Shown here: positions 1 to 12,419 of the stretch, one piece after another
How the letters are laid out: each line of letters starts with the position of its first letter
How positions within the stretch are numbered: the stretch's first letter is position 1
The notes under the pieces: generated by a model
The model's database searches: none
The model's input: only the letters and a program-made list of their open reading frames with translations
Told to the model about the DNA's origin: nothing
Source of the DNA: Cladopsammia gracilis
Taxonomy: Eukaryota > Cnidaria > Anthozoa > Scleractinia > Dendrophylliidae
Reading direction: 5' to 3'
Length of the DNA: 64,000 nucleotides
Assembly (NCBI GenBank): GCA_022457155.1
Contig: JAJGOT010001134.1
Location: 1 to 64,000 of the forward strand
Made by a program: the position numbers and the translations under genes

Positions 1-257
1 GGCGCTAATTTCAAAATAAAAACAATGAAAATTAGCTAGGGGAGGAGCTATTCCTTTTACAGCGCGTCTTCGTGTTTAAACTTAGTTGTCATATAGCTGG
101 AGTTTTTCTCAATACAACGCCTGTGTTCACTGGTTGATTCATGGTCACATGACATCTAACAAACAAACAGTTTCCCGCCAAATGTCCATGAGCGGGCAAC
201 ATTTGCGAAAGCGGGGAACATTTTTTACGTAATAGGTAGCAGTGCACTGTTTAGACC
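1..257. other. No gene seen
   Basis: AT-rich sequence to the left of the first TIR element. I see no convincing reading frame, RNA gene or repeat structure in it. Confidence 0.5.
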
Positions 258-772
258 TAGCTACAAATATCCTGATATTTTTTTTTAGATATGTAAAAAC
301 TCCTGGCATATTTAGAAAATTCCGAGATATTTAGAAAAAAAAAGATTAAATTTGGGATTTTGCTATGGTTTTATTACTTTTATGAGTTCACGCACGTTTT
401 TTCTTTGAAACTTGAGATGGAATCTAGTTTGAGGCTCAATTATGTGTCAGCAGTGGTCCTGTTCAGCGGTTTTCCTCAGTAAGTAGTTTAACCTAAACAA
501 AATGGCAGATGCTGAAAGTTCAGAGCCTTCGATTTCTGCTGAACCTGAAGCGGTAGTTTGTATAGACTGTAACGCATTCCCTTCTTGCCAATAAATGATG
601 TTTTTGATTTTATAAAGTCGTTATTGTGATATTTATAGAAAAATGTTAAGAAGATATTTGGGATATTTAGAATTTTCTCAAGATATATGGGGGACAAAGC
701 GAGATATTTAGGAAAAATATCGGAAAAGTTCCGGAAAGATATTTAGGCGATTTTACGTGATATTTGTAGCTA
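258..772. mobile_element. Non-autonomous TIR element, 515 bp
   Basis: The two ends are inverted copies: it opens TAGCTACAAATATC and closes GATATTTGTAGCTA. Both arms are rich in degenerate GATATTTAG motifs. The middle holds a short plus-strand frame of 30 codons at 501-593, starting MADAESSEPS. It looks protein-like, but I do not recognise it; it could be a captured exon. The tandem array starts at the last bases of this element. The transposon class is unknown. Confidence 0.55.
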
Positions 773-1035
773 CAAGCAGTTGCAAAAAGGTTGAGACACT
801 TTCCAAAAAAATGTTCATTCCGTATAAAAGCGACCGCGTAACACAAATCAAATCAATGCCATGTGCTACTGACCCCCCTCCCCCTTTCAATGTTGATGAC
901 TGTCAGTTTGAATGGCATTTTTGATCTGGTACAACATTGATAAGGGGGGAGGGGGTGGGGACTTGCTGAAAACCATGTCGGCCTCGAAATATGCACTACA
1001 GTACACAATGTCTCAACTCTTTTTGCAATTGCTTG
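773..1035. repeat. Palindromic module, copy 1
   Basis: The module has nested inverted repeats. The outer arms run CAAGCAGTTGCAAAAAGG to a complementary end at about 1008-1035, each containing a GTTGAGACA motif. An inner pair, AATGTTG near 887 and CAACATTG near 932, is flanked by a C-rich run on the left and a G-rich run on the right. A single strand could fold into one long hairpin with paired C and G tracts. It resembles a MITE. Left flank TA; right flank TCTGA. Confidence 0.8.
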
Positions 1036-2453
1036 TCTGAATAGTGGTTCAATTAAAACCCTAATCGCAAGAGGAACCGGCACGTAATATACGATTAAAA
1101 TGTATCAATAGAAAGAGGAAAGATTAAATTTTGTGCTGATAAATACTGTAACGGTCAGTGCGTTGTAATTAGTGGCAATAATGGTTCCAATTATTACAGT
1201 AATTTCGCGCTTTTACATGTCACGCTTTCGTGACATCTTTACATGTCACGCTTTCGTGACAGTATAAGGGAATGAAAACATTCTTCCGAAAAGAAACCTT
1301 GTTTTCGCCTTTTATTATATATTTATAGAAAAATGGAAACAATATATTCTCATAATACATTTCTACTAAGAAAAGGCGCTCATTTTCGTTTCATAAAAAT
1401 TTCCCCACGGTCTACATGTTTTCGACGGTCTACACTTAACAACAAATAAAGATTACATAAGTTCTTATTTCTCTCTGTAGACCGTAGACCGTTGACCGTT
1501 CACGCGAGTATTAAATTACAGTAAGTGAATTCTGCATGTACGCATTTCACTAATTGTTGCCTTCCAAAATAAATCTTGCGAAATATTTGGCACATTTTGG
1601 AATCTACTTTTGGTTTTGCTCGTCGATTCTCACATTAAAGTGGAAGATTTTCCAGCGCACGGACATCATATCTGTCCCAGTAATTGTGCCTCGCTCTTCG
1701 TTTCTCTCGCTCTTCGTTTCCACCGGATGTAGAACGCCCATATACTCGGCATTTATATCGTAGTTCTAAAACAACTCCATTTGGCGAATGTCTGGTTAAC
1801 GGTTGAAAAAATCTAGCGCAAAACCCTGCTATGGAAGAATTTCACGAAATCTAAGTAAATATACGAAACTTGACAACAAGGATACACGGTGCAAAACACA
1901 CGGCCAGATTTAAGCTAGCTAGCAAAACGACGAAGAAATGATAATATTTTCACAACTAGAGTGTAATGCGAAATTGACTGGACAAATTGGACCAGCAAAA
2001 AGTTGCTCACCGTTTTATTTCAGCGCGAACATGCGATCACAGTATCACATGACGTATTATTTACACAGACTAATGCTTATCATTTCAATCTACGCACGTT
2101 TCTTGCGTCAATAGCAAGCGCAAACAGACCTTCGAGAAAGAACAACAGGTTGAAAATAACACAATTTGCGTCATTGTAACAAGATAGCAACGTTCTTTGA
2201 AAAATACATAACGATATTCAGAAACTACGGCAACTTTTAGAAGAAACGCTCCTTTTTTGCTGAAATTCGCGCTAATTAAGGCCGTAAAGAAATGTCGAAA
2301 AGGCACGTTTTTGACTTTCTATTCTTAAACGCCTAATCGCAGTGGAATAAAAAACTGTTTTTTCAAATCAAGTCATTACATTGATAACGTACATCAACTA
2401 TGACTCATTTCCGAAAAGCAAATCCAGTGCTATATCGCGAAATGTGACTCAGA
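1036..2453. repeat. Array core, copy 1 (1418 bp)
   Basis: The core begins TCTGAATAG and ends GACTCAGA, so its ends are short inverted copies of each other. It holds two hairpin-forming 18-mers, TGTCACGCTTTCGTGACA, at 1218-1235 and 1244-1261, a GGTCTAC inverted cluster at about 1409-1498, and a CTCGCTCTTCGTTT direct pair near 1690-1720. The small reading frames have no recognisable domain. I see no transposase in it. Confidence 0.75.
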
Positions 2454-2716
2454 CAAGCAGTTGCAAAAAGGTTGAGACACTTTCCAAAAAAATGTTCATT
2501 CCGTATAAAAGCGACCGCGTAACACAAATCAAATCAATGCCATGTGCTACTGACCCCCCTCCCCCTTTCAATGTTGATGACTGTCAGTTTGAATGGCATT
2601 TTTGATCTGGTACAACATTGATAAGGGGGGAGGGGGTGGGGACTTGCTGAAAACCATGTCGGCCTCGAAATATGCACTACAGTACACAATGTCTCAACTC
2701 TTTTTGCAATTGCTTG
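2454..2716. repeat. Palindromic module, copy 2
   Basis: Same sequence as the module at 773-1035, but both flanks are internal: GACTCAGA on the left and TCTGAATAG on the right. Confidence 0.8.
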
Positions 2717-4134
2717 TCTGAATAGTGGTTCAATTAAAACCCTAATCGCAAGAGGAACCGGCACGTAATATACGATTAAAATGTATCAATAGAAAGAGGA
2801 AAGATTAAATTTTGTGCTGATAAATACTGTAACGGTCAGTGCGTTGTAATTAGTGGCAATAATGGTTCCAATTATTACAGTAATTTCGCGCTTTTACATG
2901 TCACGCTTTCGTGACATCTTTACATGTCACGCTTTCGTGACAGTATAAGGGAATGAAAACATTCTTCCGAAAAGAAACCTTGTTTTCGCCTTTTATTATA
3001 TATTTATAGAAAAATGGAAACAATATATTCTCATAATACATTTCTACTAAGAAAAGGCGCTCATTTTCGTTTCATAAAAATTTCCCCACGGTCTACATGT
3101 TTTCGACGGTCTACACTTAACAACAAATAAAGATTACATAAGTTCTTATTTCTCTCTGTAGACCGTAGACCGTTGACCGTTCACGCGAGTATTAAATTAC
3201 AGTAAGTGAATTCTGCATGTACGCATTTCACTAATTGTTGCCTTCCAAAATAAATCTTGCGAAATATTTGGCACATTTTGGAATCTACTTTTGGTTTTGC
3301 TCGTCGATTCTCACATTAAAGTGGAAGATTTTCCAGCGCACGGACATCATATCTGTCCCAGTAATTGTGCCTCGCTCTTCGTTTCTCTCGCTCTTCGTTT
3401 CCACCGGATGTAGAACGCCCATATACTCGGCATTTATATCGTAGTTCTAAAACAACTCCATTTGGCGAATGTCTGGTTAACGGTTGAAAAAATCTAGCGC
3501 AAAACCCTGCTATGGAAGAATTTCACGAAATCTAAGTAAATATACGAAACTTGACAACAAGGATACACGGTGCAAAACACACGGCCAGATTTAAGCTAGC
3601 TAGCAAAACGACGAAGAAATGATAATATTTTCACAACTAGAGTGTAATGCGAAATTGACTGGACAAATTGGACCAGCAAAAAGTTGCTCACCGTTTTATT
3701 TCAGCGCGAACATGCGATCACAGTATCACATGACGTATTATTTACACAGACTAATGCTTATCATTTCAATCTACGCACGTTTCTTGCGTCAATAGCAAGC
3801 GCAAACAGACCTTCGAGAAAGAACAACAGGTTGAAAATAACACAATTTGCGTCATTGTAACAAGATAGCAACGTTCTTTGAAAAATACATAACGATATTC
3901 AGAAACTACGGCAACTTTTAGAAGAAACGCTCCTTTTTTGCTGAAATTCGCGCTAATTAAGGCCGTAAAGAAATGTCGAAAAGGCACGTTTTTGACTTTC
4001 TATTCTTAAACGCCTAATCGCAGTGGAATAAAAAACTGTTTTTTCAAATCAAGTCATTACATTGATAACGTACATCAACTATGACTCATTTCCGAAAAGC
4101 AAATCCAGTGCTATATCGCGAAATGTGACTCAGA
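2717..4134. repeat. Array core, copy 2
   Basis: Repeats the core at 1036-2453 with no length change and no difference I could see by eye. Confidence 0.75.
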
Positions 4135-4397
4135 CAAGCAGTTGCAAAAAGGTTGAGACACTTTCCAAAAAAATGTTCATTCCGTATAAAAGCGACCGCG
4201 TAACACAAATCAAATCAATGCCATGTGCTACTGACCCCCCTCCCCCTTTCAATGTTGATGACTGTCAGTTTGAATGGCATTTTTGATCTGGTACAACATT
4301 GATAAGGGGGGAGGGGGTGGGGACTTGCTGAAAACCATGTCGGCCTCGAAATATGCACTACAGTACACAATGTCTCAACTCTTTTTGCAATTGCTTG
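4135..4397. repeat. Palindromic module, copy 3
   Basis: Internal module with the same flanks as copy 2. Confidence 0.8.
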
Positions 4398-5815
4398 TCT
4401 GAATAGTGGTTCAATTAAAACCCTAATCGCAAGAGGAACCGGCACGTAATATACGATTAAAATGTATCAATAGAAAGAGGAAAGATTAAATTTTGTGCTG
4501 ATAAATACTGTAACGGTCAGTGCGTTGTAATTAGTGGCAATAATGGTTCCAATTATTACAGTAATTTCGCGCTTTTACATGTCACGCTTTCGTGACATCT
4601 TTACATGTCACGCTTTCGTGACAGTATAAGGGAATGAAAACATTCTTCCGAAAAGAAACCTTGTTTTCGCCTTTTATTATATATTTATAGAAAAATGGAA
4701 ACAATATATTCTCATAATACATTTCTACTAAGAAAAGGCGCTCATTTTCGTTTCATAAAAATTTCCCCACGGTCTACATGTTTTCGACGGTCTACACTTA
4801 ACAACAAATAAAGATTACATAAGTTCTTATTTCTCTCTGTAGACCGTAGACCGTTGACCGTTCACGCGAGTATTAAATTACAGTAAGTGAATTCTGCATG
4901 TACGCATTTCACTAATTGTTGCCTTCCAAAATAAATCTTGCGAAATATTTGGCACATTTTGGAATCTACTTTTGGTTTTGCTCGTCGATTCTCACATTAA
5001 AGTGGAAGATTTTCCAGCGCACGGACATCATATCTGTCCCAGTAATTGTGCCTCGCTCTTCGTTTCTCTCGCTCTTCGTTTCCACCGGATGTAGAACGCC
5101 CATATACTCGGCATTTATATCGTAGTTCTAAAACAACTCCATTTGGCGAATGTCTGGTTAACGGTTGAAAAAATCTAGCGCAAAACCCTGCTATGGAAGA
5201 ATTTCACGAAATCTAAGTAAATATACGAAACTTGACAACAAGGATACACGGTGCAAAACACACGGCCAGATTTAAGCTAGCTAGCAAAACGACGAAGAAA
5301 TGATAATATTTTCACAACTAGAGTGTAATGCGAAATTGACTGGACAAATTGGACCAGCAAAAAGTTGCTCACCGTTTTATTTCAGCGCGAACATGCGATC
5401 ACAGTATCACATGACGTATTATTTACACAGACTAATGCTTATCATTTCAATCTACGCACGTTTCTTGCGTCAATAGCAAGCGCAAACAGACCTTCGAGAA
5501 AGAACAACAGGTTGAAAATAACACAATTTGCGTCATTGTAACAAGATAGCAACGTTCTTTGAAAAATACATAACGATATTCAGAAACTACGGCAACTTTT
5601 AGAAGAAACGCTCCTTTTTTGCTGAAATTCGCGCTAATTAAGGCCGTAAAGAAATGTCGAAAAGGCACGTTTTTGACTTTCTATTCTTAAACGCCTAATC
5701 GCAGTGGAATAAAAAACTGTTTTTTCAAATCAAGTCATTACATTGATAACGTACATCAACTATGACTCATTTCCGAAAAGCAAATCCAGTGCTATATCGC
5801 GAAATGTGACTCAGA
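4398..5815. repeat. Array core, copy 3
   Basis: Third copy of the 1418-bp core, again without a length change. Confidence 0.75.
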
Positions 5816-6078
5816 CAAGCAGTTGCAAAAAGGTTGAGACACTTTCCAAAAAAATGTTCATTCCGTATAAAAGCGACCGCGTAACACAAATCAAATCAAT
5901 GCCATGTGCTACTGACCCCCCTCCCCCTTTCAATGTTGATGACTGTCAGTTTGAATGGCATTTTTGATCTGGTACAACATTGATAAGGGGGGAGGGGGTG
6001 GGGACTTGCTGAAAACCATGTCGGCCTCGAAATATGCACTACAGTACACAATGTCTCAACTCTTTTTGCAATTGCTTG
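5816..6078. repeat. Palindromic module, copy 4 (right end of array)
   Basis: Last module. It ends TTGCTTG and is followed by TA and then unrelated sequence (GGCCTAGCAC). It is therefore complete at its outer edge, and no fourth core follows. Confidence 0.8.
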
Positions 6079-6080
6079 TA

Positions 6081-7027
6081 GGCCTAGCACTGTTGCCCGC
6101 TAGCCCACGTGATCAGACTCTGACAAAAGACGGCATGATTATGATGTGATTGATGTTTAGCGCAAGTGCTCGGTATCTTTTCAAACCGCGTTGTGTTGTG
6201 TTTTTTTTTTTGTGTGTTGCTATAATATATATAGACAGGCTGAGCCTAACAGCGTCGCCCTCTGAATAGAAAGCCGATGATAAACTTAACTGAGGTGAAA
6301 ATTCAATTTTAGCAATTCTCAAAACAGAATTACGCGACCGTCTGCACAGTACATTTAGACCGTGCAAAAGTTCACGAAAACAACTTTTTCTCTGTCTAGA
6401 ATAACTAGAACTACTCTTCGAATAAAATACACCTGTTGCTTATCAAAAATTGCCCGAGAAACTAATTTGGAAATCAAAATTGCAAAAAATACACAAACAT
6501 ATTTGCGTGAGGCCAGGTGAGTGAAGTTAGAACGGTTACTAGAAAATCCAAGTCTTGTTTGGTTTACATAAAATCGCTTTTCAACCTATGTAATGAATGA
6601 ACAAACAAATAAAAATGGTCAACGCAATCTTCTTTCGAAAAATTGTATTCAAATCTCGATAAGTTTCTGTTAAAAGCAAAACGCGAACCATTTATATATA
6701 GCGCATAGAGGCCGAGCTGTCTTCGATTAGATGAGAGAAATCATGAAACGACTGAATTTGAGCACGTTTTATAAACAATTCTCCAAAACTAACACGACAC
6801 AAAGAAAAAGTCAATCACAGATTGATATCAACATAATTTCCCATCGAAAAATGTAATTTGTTTTACCTTTAAGAAATTCTTTACATCTCCGCTTCTTCAG
6901 TGAGAAGATGCTCTCGCATTGATTAAAACGTTTGAAGTTCCTCGAAGCAAGATTTTATCCTGAAAGCTCTAATTTTTCCACTATAGTGGCTTCTAAGTAT
7001 CCCTTAATTAGTATCCCTGTCTTGAGT
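6081..7027. other. Intergenic, no gene seen
   Basis: AT-rich sequence between the array and the retrotransposon 3' tail. The short frames show no domain. No structure was recognised. Confidence 0.5.
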
Positions 7028-8396
7028 AGCTACTACTAGTACTACTACTACTACTCAGCCGGCTGCAAGGCAGTCGGCCACGATCCTTCTCCACTGTTTT
7101 CTATCCTGCGCCATCCGTCTGATTTCCTCTGGTAGTGGTGGGTGCTCGCTGTTTATGACCTTGGCAATATACTGGTGGAACATTGTCTTTGGCCTGCCAG
7201 ATTTTCGCTTTCCATGCGGAGGTTGGTAGAAGGCATATTTGTTAATAGGCTCGTCGGTTGGTTTTCTCAAGATGTGACCCAGAAATTTCAACTGACGGCG
7301 ATGGATTTCTAGGATCAGAGGCTTCTGCTTGACCTGTTTTAGTATGTCTTCATTCCGGATGAAATCTAACCTCTTAACGCCAAGCGTTATTTGGTAGCAG
7401 CTTGTTGCGAAGCTGTTCAATCTATCTTCGAGCCTCTGGGTCAGTGTCCAACTCTCACAACCATATAGCAGGATGGAAAGGCAGGTTGTTTTGAACAGGT
7501 TAACTTTAAGCTCTATTGGAGTGGACTTGGATCTCCATAGTTTCTCAAACTTCCAGAAAGTGGCCCATCCTAACCCGAGACGCTTTTTTACGTCACTCTC
7601 GGTGGATGCCATCTTCGAGCCGAGGTAAGTGAAGTCCTTCACTTGCTTAATTTCCTCGTTATTCAGGGTCAGGTTGTCTGGACAGTTGGTGTTTGTCACG
7701 AACTCTGTCTTCTTAATATTTATCTCTAGGCCGATCTTTTTAGCTTCCTCAGCAGTGGTGTCAAGCTGGGCTTGTGCATGCTGCAAGGAGTTTTCCAACA
7801 GGGCAATGTCATCCGCAAAGTCAAGGTCATTAATTACCTCCTCTGGATGTCTTGTGGATCTCCTTGGTATGATTGTGAATCCATGTTTCCCCTCAGCCAT
7901 TCTCATCGTGTAATCAATCATGATGATAAATAGGAAGGGTGCCAAGACATCTCCTTGTAGCACTCCCGTGGTGACATTGAACTCTTCGGTGAGATGACCG
8001 TCAACGTACACCGCACTCTTCGAGTTGTCGTAGAGTGCTTTTATGGCTTGTACTGTCTCTACGGGGATCCCATAGTGCCTCAGTACCTTGAACATCACTT
8101 TGCGGTCAATTGAGTCAAAGGTCTTCATGAAGTCGATGAAGGTGGTATATAGTGGCAGCTGCTGGTCGTCTGCACCCTCCATCAGTCTCCTGAGAATGAA
8201 GATCTGTTGGGCACAGCTCCGGCCTCTGCAGAAACCGGCCTGGTTGCATCTCAGCACTGGATCAACATGCGGTCTAATTCTGTTGAGGAGGACTCGGTTG
8301 TAAACTTTAGCTGCAATGGACATTAGGGTTATACCTCTGTAATTGGTCATCTCGTACAGGTTACCCTTCTTAGGCAGAGGAAGTATGATGTTGGGT
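7028..8396 (-). mobile_element. 5'-truncated RTE-like non-LTR retrotransposon
   Basis: The element runs from a short trinucleotide tail (runs of ACTACT at 7028-7056) to the point where reverse transcriptase homology stops at about 8396. Its coding region ends only a few bases from the tail, so the 3' UTR is almost absent. A tiny 3' UTR followed by a short microsatellite is typical of the RTE clade. The endonuclease and the start of the RT are missing, as expected from incomplete target-primed reverse transcription. I could not identify target-site duplications. Confidence 0.8.
7055..8350 (-). pseudogene. Reverse transcriptase of the RTE-like element, C-terminal 431 residues
   Basis: This is an RNA-directed DNA polymerase that copies element RNA at a nicked target. 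The frame starts in the RT fingers/palm (TNYRGITLMS), followed by the first palm Asp in FIDFMKTFDS and the catalytic box as DFADDIALL near residues 178-186. The thumb follows, then the common tail segment with YLGSKMAST and LLYGCESWTL, then a C-terminal region with FLGHILRK. The frame is open a little upstream of the ATG at 8350, to about 8394, then hits a stop where homology ends. The ATG is therefore just an internal Met. There is no internal stop, so the copy is fairly young. It lacks the apurinic endonuclease and cannot be autonomous. The RTE clade is my best guess; a related clade is possible. Confidence 0.85.
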
Positions 8397-8831
8397 TGTT
8401 AGCAAACCGCGAAAAATGCAGGGAAATAACGACTTTAATTTGAATCGGTTTTCTCCGCTTACAGCAAAACATCAAAAGTGTTTTCCCAGCTGACGTGACA
8501 TATGGCCGTGTAGCCACGCGAAAAACAAAGTCTTGCTTTGGTTTCAAAATTGCTAAGATCCCGGATGTTACGCGGCGTCCGCGAGATAGTCTTGCCCAAC
8601 ACTCGCTCGCTCGGACACACGTTACAGACGCCGCCCGTGATACATTCCGCTAGCCATGACCATGAAAAAATGACGGGCATAGCTTCTATGAGTATGGGGC
8701 TCCGCAGCGGGCCTTTTGAGAGCTTTGCTATTAATACAACAACACAAGATTCGAGATTCTTGGGAGATTCTTGGGAAACAAAATTCACTCAAAAAATATA
8801 ATAAATCAGTTTCCCTCGGTACCAGTTATTA
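8397..8831. other. Unassigned, CpG-richer segment
   Basis: This segment lies between the retrotransposon truncation point and the left edge of TRIM paralogy block A. It is richer in CpG than its surroundings between 8545 and 8660. Copies B and C have their large TRIM exon beyond the matching breakpoint, but no trace of that exon is seen here. Open frames on both strands show no domain. Confidence 0.45.
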
Positions 8832-10425
8832 AGTGTTTATTATTGACTCTTAATTACCGTGTGATGTTAGCTATAAACACTGAGTCAAGAGTGTAAATAA
8901 AAATATTGCATACAGCAGAGTTCTTTTGGATGGATAGCCAATCAGAACCAGTGTTCTTACCAGGATTTTGTCTTGGGGGGTCCCAGGGCCCTCCTGCCTG
9001 ATAGATAGGGCTGGCCCTGCAGGAACTAATAAGCGATCCACCATGTTGTTTTCGAAAATGAAGCAAAAACAACGCAGAACAAATACATGAGCCCACAATC
9101 CACATGGTCAGTTATATGATCAAAGATGGCAGCCGAAATCATACTGAAGGAGCTAGCAAGGTTTGACATATGTGGAACCAACGAAGATTAAACTGGTTGA
9201 AGGCTTTATAATAGTACTTTTGATGCATTTTTTTTTTTTCATTTAATGATAAAACTAAAGATAAAACTAAAGTATTTGAATGTCAATCGATAAATTGCAC
9301 ACTGACTTCTATAAGTCCATTTTGCTCTTAGCATCTGATCTGAACTTGTGCACCATCAAGGGTGCATTTACTTGGCTTTTAATGTGTCATTTTAATTTTT
9401 TTTTTTTTGTAGGAATCCTGCAAGGCTGCGGCCTGGTTAGAACACTGCAGAAGGCTGGAAGGTTATTGCATATTCTGCACAAAATCTCACGGGTTGTATT
9501 CCAAAGTAGTTTGTCCTCTTCATAAAATGAACTAGCTAATTGTAGTGGCCTGAACTAGAAATGCAAGTGCAGGGCTATATTGGAAATATTTTCATATTTC
9601 CTTGGTAATTAATCTTCACATTATTCTTTGGCAATTATCACAAAATTTTGAAAAATGACCCAAAAACCTTAAGACAATCATTGGAAATATTGAAACATCT
9701 TCAGTAATTATTTGTTTGGAGTCGTTGTCAAACTTTGGGAAATTATTCATGACAAACTTTCAAATCTGGTGGAATCTCGATTTTTCGAACCTCCTAGGAA
9801 AACGGAAATTGGTTCGAAAAATCGGGAGTTCGAGAAATTGAAGGTGACATCGACTGAAATCAAATTATCTAGTTTTGGTTGAAATAATAGAAAGTAGTAT
9901 TGTTAAAATGAAATCTTTGGAATATTTTCAAAGTTATAAGGGTATGCAATAAATAAGTAAATGTTATGCAATGCTTGTGAGATACCATGAATATTCCACT
10001 TGTGACTGTATTTTTCTTTGTATATGTTGGAGTTTAATTTTGTCCTTGGCTCAGTTTTCATTTTCGCTACGCTCGCAGCAGTCCTATTTTACTCAGATAC
10101 CGGTTTGATTCTCGACATGTGTTAGTTGGTCATTTTGCCTCGCTTTCGTGTGGTTCAACAGCACAGCTGACCATTGCAACGCTGGCTCAAACATGTGCTT
10201 TCCCTTCGCGAGCACTTCCATAGGCCTGATGTGTTCGTGTAGAACATGTTTTTAACTTTCTGTTATTTTCATCGGTGAGTATAATTTGCACTGCTTTGCT
10301 ACCTTATCACTTATGGAGTTCTTCGGTCTTGTCTTTCAAAGCATCGTTCATTGCAAATCATGCGAAAGGAGCGACATAAAACGACCTACAAACCGAATCA
10401 TGAGTTGAGCCGATTTGCTCTGATC

Positions 10426-10562
10426 TGTGACAAACAAACTGAACTGAGCGAATGCGCTTGGTGGCCAATGTCCCAACGACCCATTATGGTGGTCGCAAAC
10501 AAACCGAACTGAGCGAATGCGCTCGGTGGCCAATGTGCCAAACAATCCATTGTGGTCGTAAA
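10426..10562. repeat. Two-copy tandem repeat, about 66 bp unit
   Basis: Two adjacent copies share GAACTGAGCGAATGCGCT and GGTGGCCAATGT, with scattered substitutions. Confidence 0.7.
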
Positions 10563-10791
10563 GATATACATTAAAAGACAATTTTATTTATCCACGCTTT
10601 GCTTTGTTGTCATTGTTTGTTCTTCTTCTTGGACGCGTTAGTTTATTTGGCCTACATATTTCGACTCCTAATACCTAAATCAAAAGACGCCAAAGACTTC
10701 AGTACTGCATTTGCTAATGAACACATTCCTTCCTCATTACTACAATCAATTTTGGACATTACTACCGAATACCTCCCAATATTTCGGGCAA

Positions 10792-10976
10792 TAGGCCATT
10801 TGCACGATGACGTCATTTGACTACAACTACCAGAATTCAATGCGTTTTTCCTTTCTTATTTAAATTTTGTATTCCCAGTGCGGTTTAAATAACAATAGCC
10901 CTAACTTGCACCACAAAACAAAAACTGAAGGATTCTGGTAGTTGTAGTCATTTGACGTCATCGTGCAAATGGCCTA
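10792..10976. mobile_element. MITE, 185 bp (TAGGCCATTTGCACG family), copy 1
   Basis: The ends are long inverted copies, about 50 bp each, starting TAGGCCATTTGCACGATGAC and containing a GACGTCA palindrome and CTACCAGAAT. A second copy in the opposite orientation sits at 41574-41759. There is no coding capacity. The class is unknown. Confidence 0.85.
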
Positions 10977-11455
10977 TTAAGAAATATGATGCTGTATAAC
11001 CAGACCATCTGCTTGCAGCACTTTATCTTCCATTAGGAACCACTAGTTCAATATCATATGTAAACATAGAAAAGAACAATGGAAAATAGAAATTGAATGA
11101 AGGATAAAATTGAACTAAAACAAATACACACTGACCTAAGGTTTGTGCATGTGTCTAGTAAGAATGATCAAGTCGCTTATAGGATATTTCATGGTATACA
11201 ATGTACCAGTAAATAACATTGCATAACTGGTATAACTGCAAAAACATGCCTTTCAGCACCACATTTTTCAAAAAAAATATTCACTCAAATTGCACGAACA
11301 AAAGGGGTATGTTTAGCAGATAATGGGCTTTGAATAAAGCCAGCTCAGAAGGCAGGCTCTCCTGGTTGTCCATATAGGCCCGTCTCGTTAAATGGCTGTG
11401 CAATAGAGCGTGTGTACTGGAGAGCATTCATGTAAGAGAAAGGGCCGCATCAGTC

Positions 11456-12268
11456 TTGGACCTTGACTTAAATAAAGAAAGACTTCCCGTTGGGCGAACC
11501 TTGGGCTTGAAATGGGTCATGCAGAAGAATCAGTTTATGTTCAGCCCCCACCTAAAGGATAAGCCGAAAACCCGCAGAGGAATAATATCTCTAACAAGTT
11601 CCATTTATAATCCACTCAGTTTTCTGGTACCAATTATCCTTCCCGCCAAAAAGTTACTTCAAGACTTATGTAGACAAAGGATGGATTGGGATGAGCCTGC
11701 TGGAGTGAATGAAAGTCAAATATGGGAAAAATGGAAGGAACAGTTGCCTAAACTCTTACATGTGGTAGTGTCAAGGTGCGTTAAAACTGCCGACCTTGGA
11801 GACGTAAAGTTTGCTGAGTTACACAACTTTGCTGATGCCTCTCAGTTTGCATTTAGAGCCGTCTCGTACTTAAGATTTGTGGATGTGAAAGACAATGTTT
11901 ACTGCTCTTTTCTCATGGGGAAGTCCCGACTAGCGCACATCAGGCCAATGACAGTCCCAAGATTGGAACTCTCAGCTGCAGTTCTGGCGGTTCAGTTAGA
12001 CAAAACGCTCAGGTCCGAGCTTGAAATACCAGTTCAACAATCTGTCTTTTGGTCAGATTCCACCTCAGTTCTCCAATATAACAGAAATGAATCCATTAGA
12101 TTCCACACCTTTGTGGCCAACCGCCTGACAGTGATTCACGAGAATTCTGAGACTGACCAATGGAAGTACGTCAACTATGAACTCAATTCTGCAGATGATG
12201 CTAGCAGGGGCCTCACAGAAGATACGATGATCCAGAGTAACAGAAGGCTGAATGGCCCGAATTCCTGA
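11456..12268 (+). pseudogene. BEL/Pao pol fragment: RT end and RNase H-like region
   Basis: The 270 residues match the part of BEL/Pao polyproteins that follows the RT palm. They start with [17 protein letters not shown], then [20 protein letters not shown] and the segment with MDWDEP. Next comes the RNase H-like region with [18 protein letters not shown], the [14 protein letters not shown] block and WSDSTSVL. The start used is not a true initiator, because the element is truncated upstream. Near 12258 a single-base frameshift ends the frame, and the expected continuation lies in another frame for about 50 residues. Confidence 0.85.
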
Positions 12269-12419
12269 CGAAGGAGAAAGACCTTTGGCCTTGCGAGCCT
12301 TCACAAAGTCATTCAGTTAATAGCATTGCCTTCATCAGCCAAACAGCTCGAGGTGAATTATCTGTGCATGAAGTTCAGCTCGCTGAGAAGGAGATAGTTG
12401 TCATCGTTCACGGCCGTAG

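Larger units (their letters stand above)
773..6078. repeat. Tandem array, period 1681 bp
   Basis: Four copies of a 263-bp palindromic module alternate with three copies of a 1418-bp core. Corresponding small frames recur at exactly 1681-bp spacing with the same translations, so the copies carry no indels and appear essentially identical. The array starts at the outer edge of a module and ends at the outer edge of another; it is not cut at a random phase. The dinucleotide TA lies immediately outside both edges (771-772 and 6079-6080), as expected if the whole 5.3-kb block were one insertion with a TA target duplication. The near-identity means either very recent expansion or an assembly artefact. 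No rRNA, snRNA or tRNA gene was recognised in the unit. Confidence 0.9.

Noticed and set aside
773..6078. 5S rRNA, snRNA, tRNA or histone repeat unit as the explanation of the 1681-bp array
   Set aside because: No 5S internal control region, snRNA core or histone motif was found in the unit.
773..6078. Tandem LTR retrotransposon (LTR-internal-LTR) as explanation of the array
   Set aside because: The modules do not start TG and end CA, are palindromic, and the core lacks primer-binding site, polypurine tract and pol motifs.
8459..8801. Overlapping frames of 87-109 codons in the CpG-richer segment
   Set aside because: No domain on either strand, no splice context; composition explains them.
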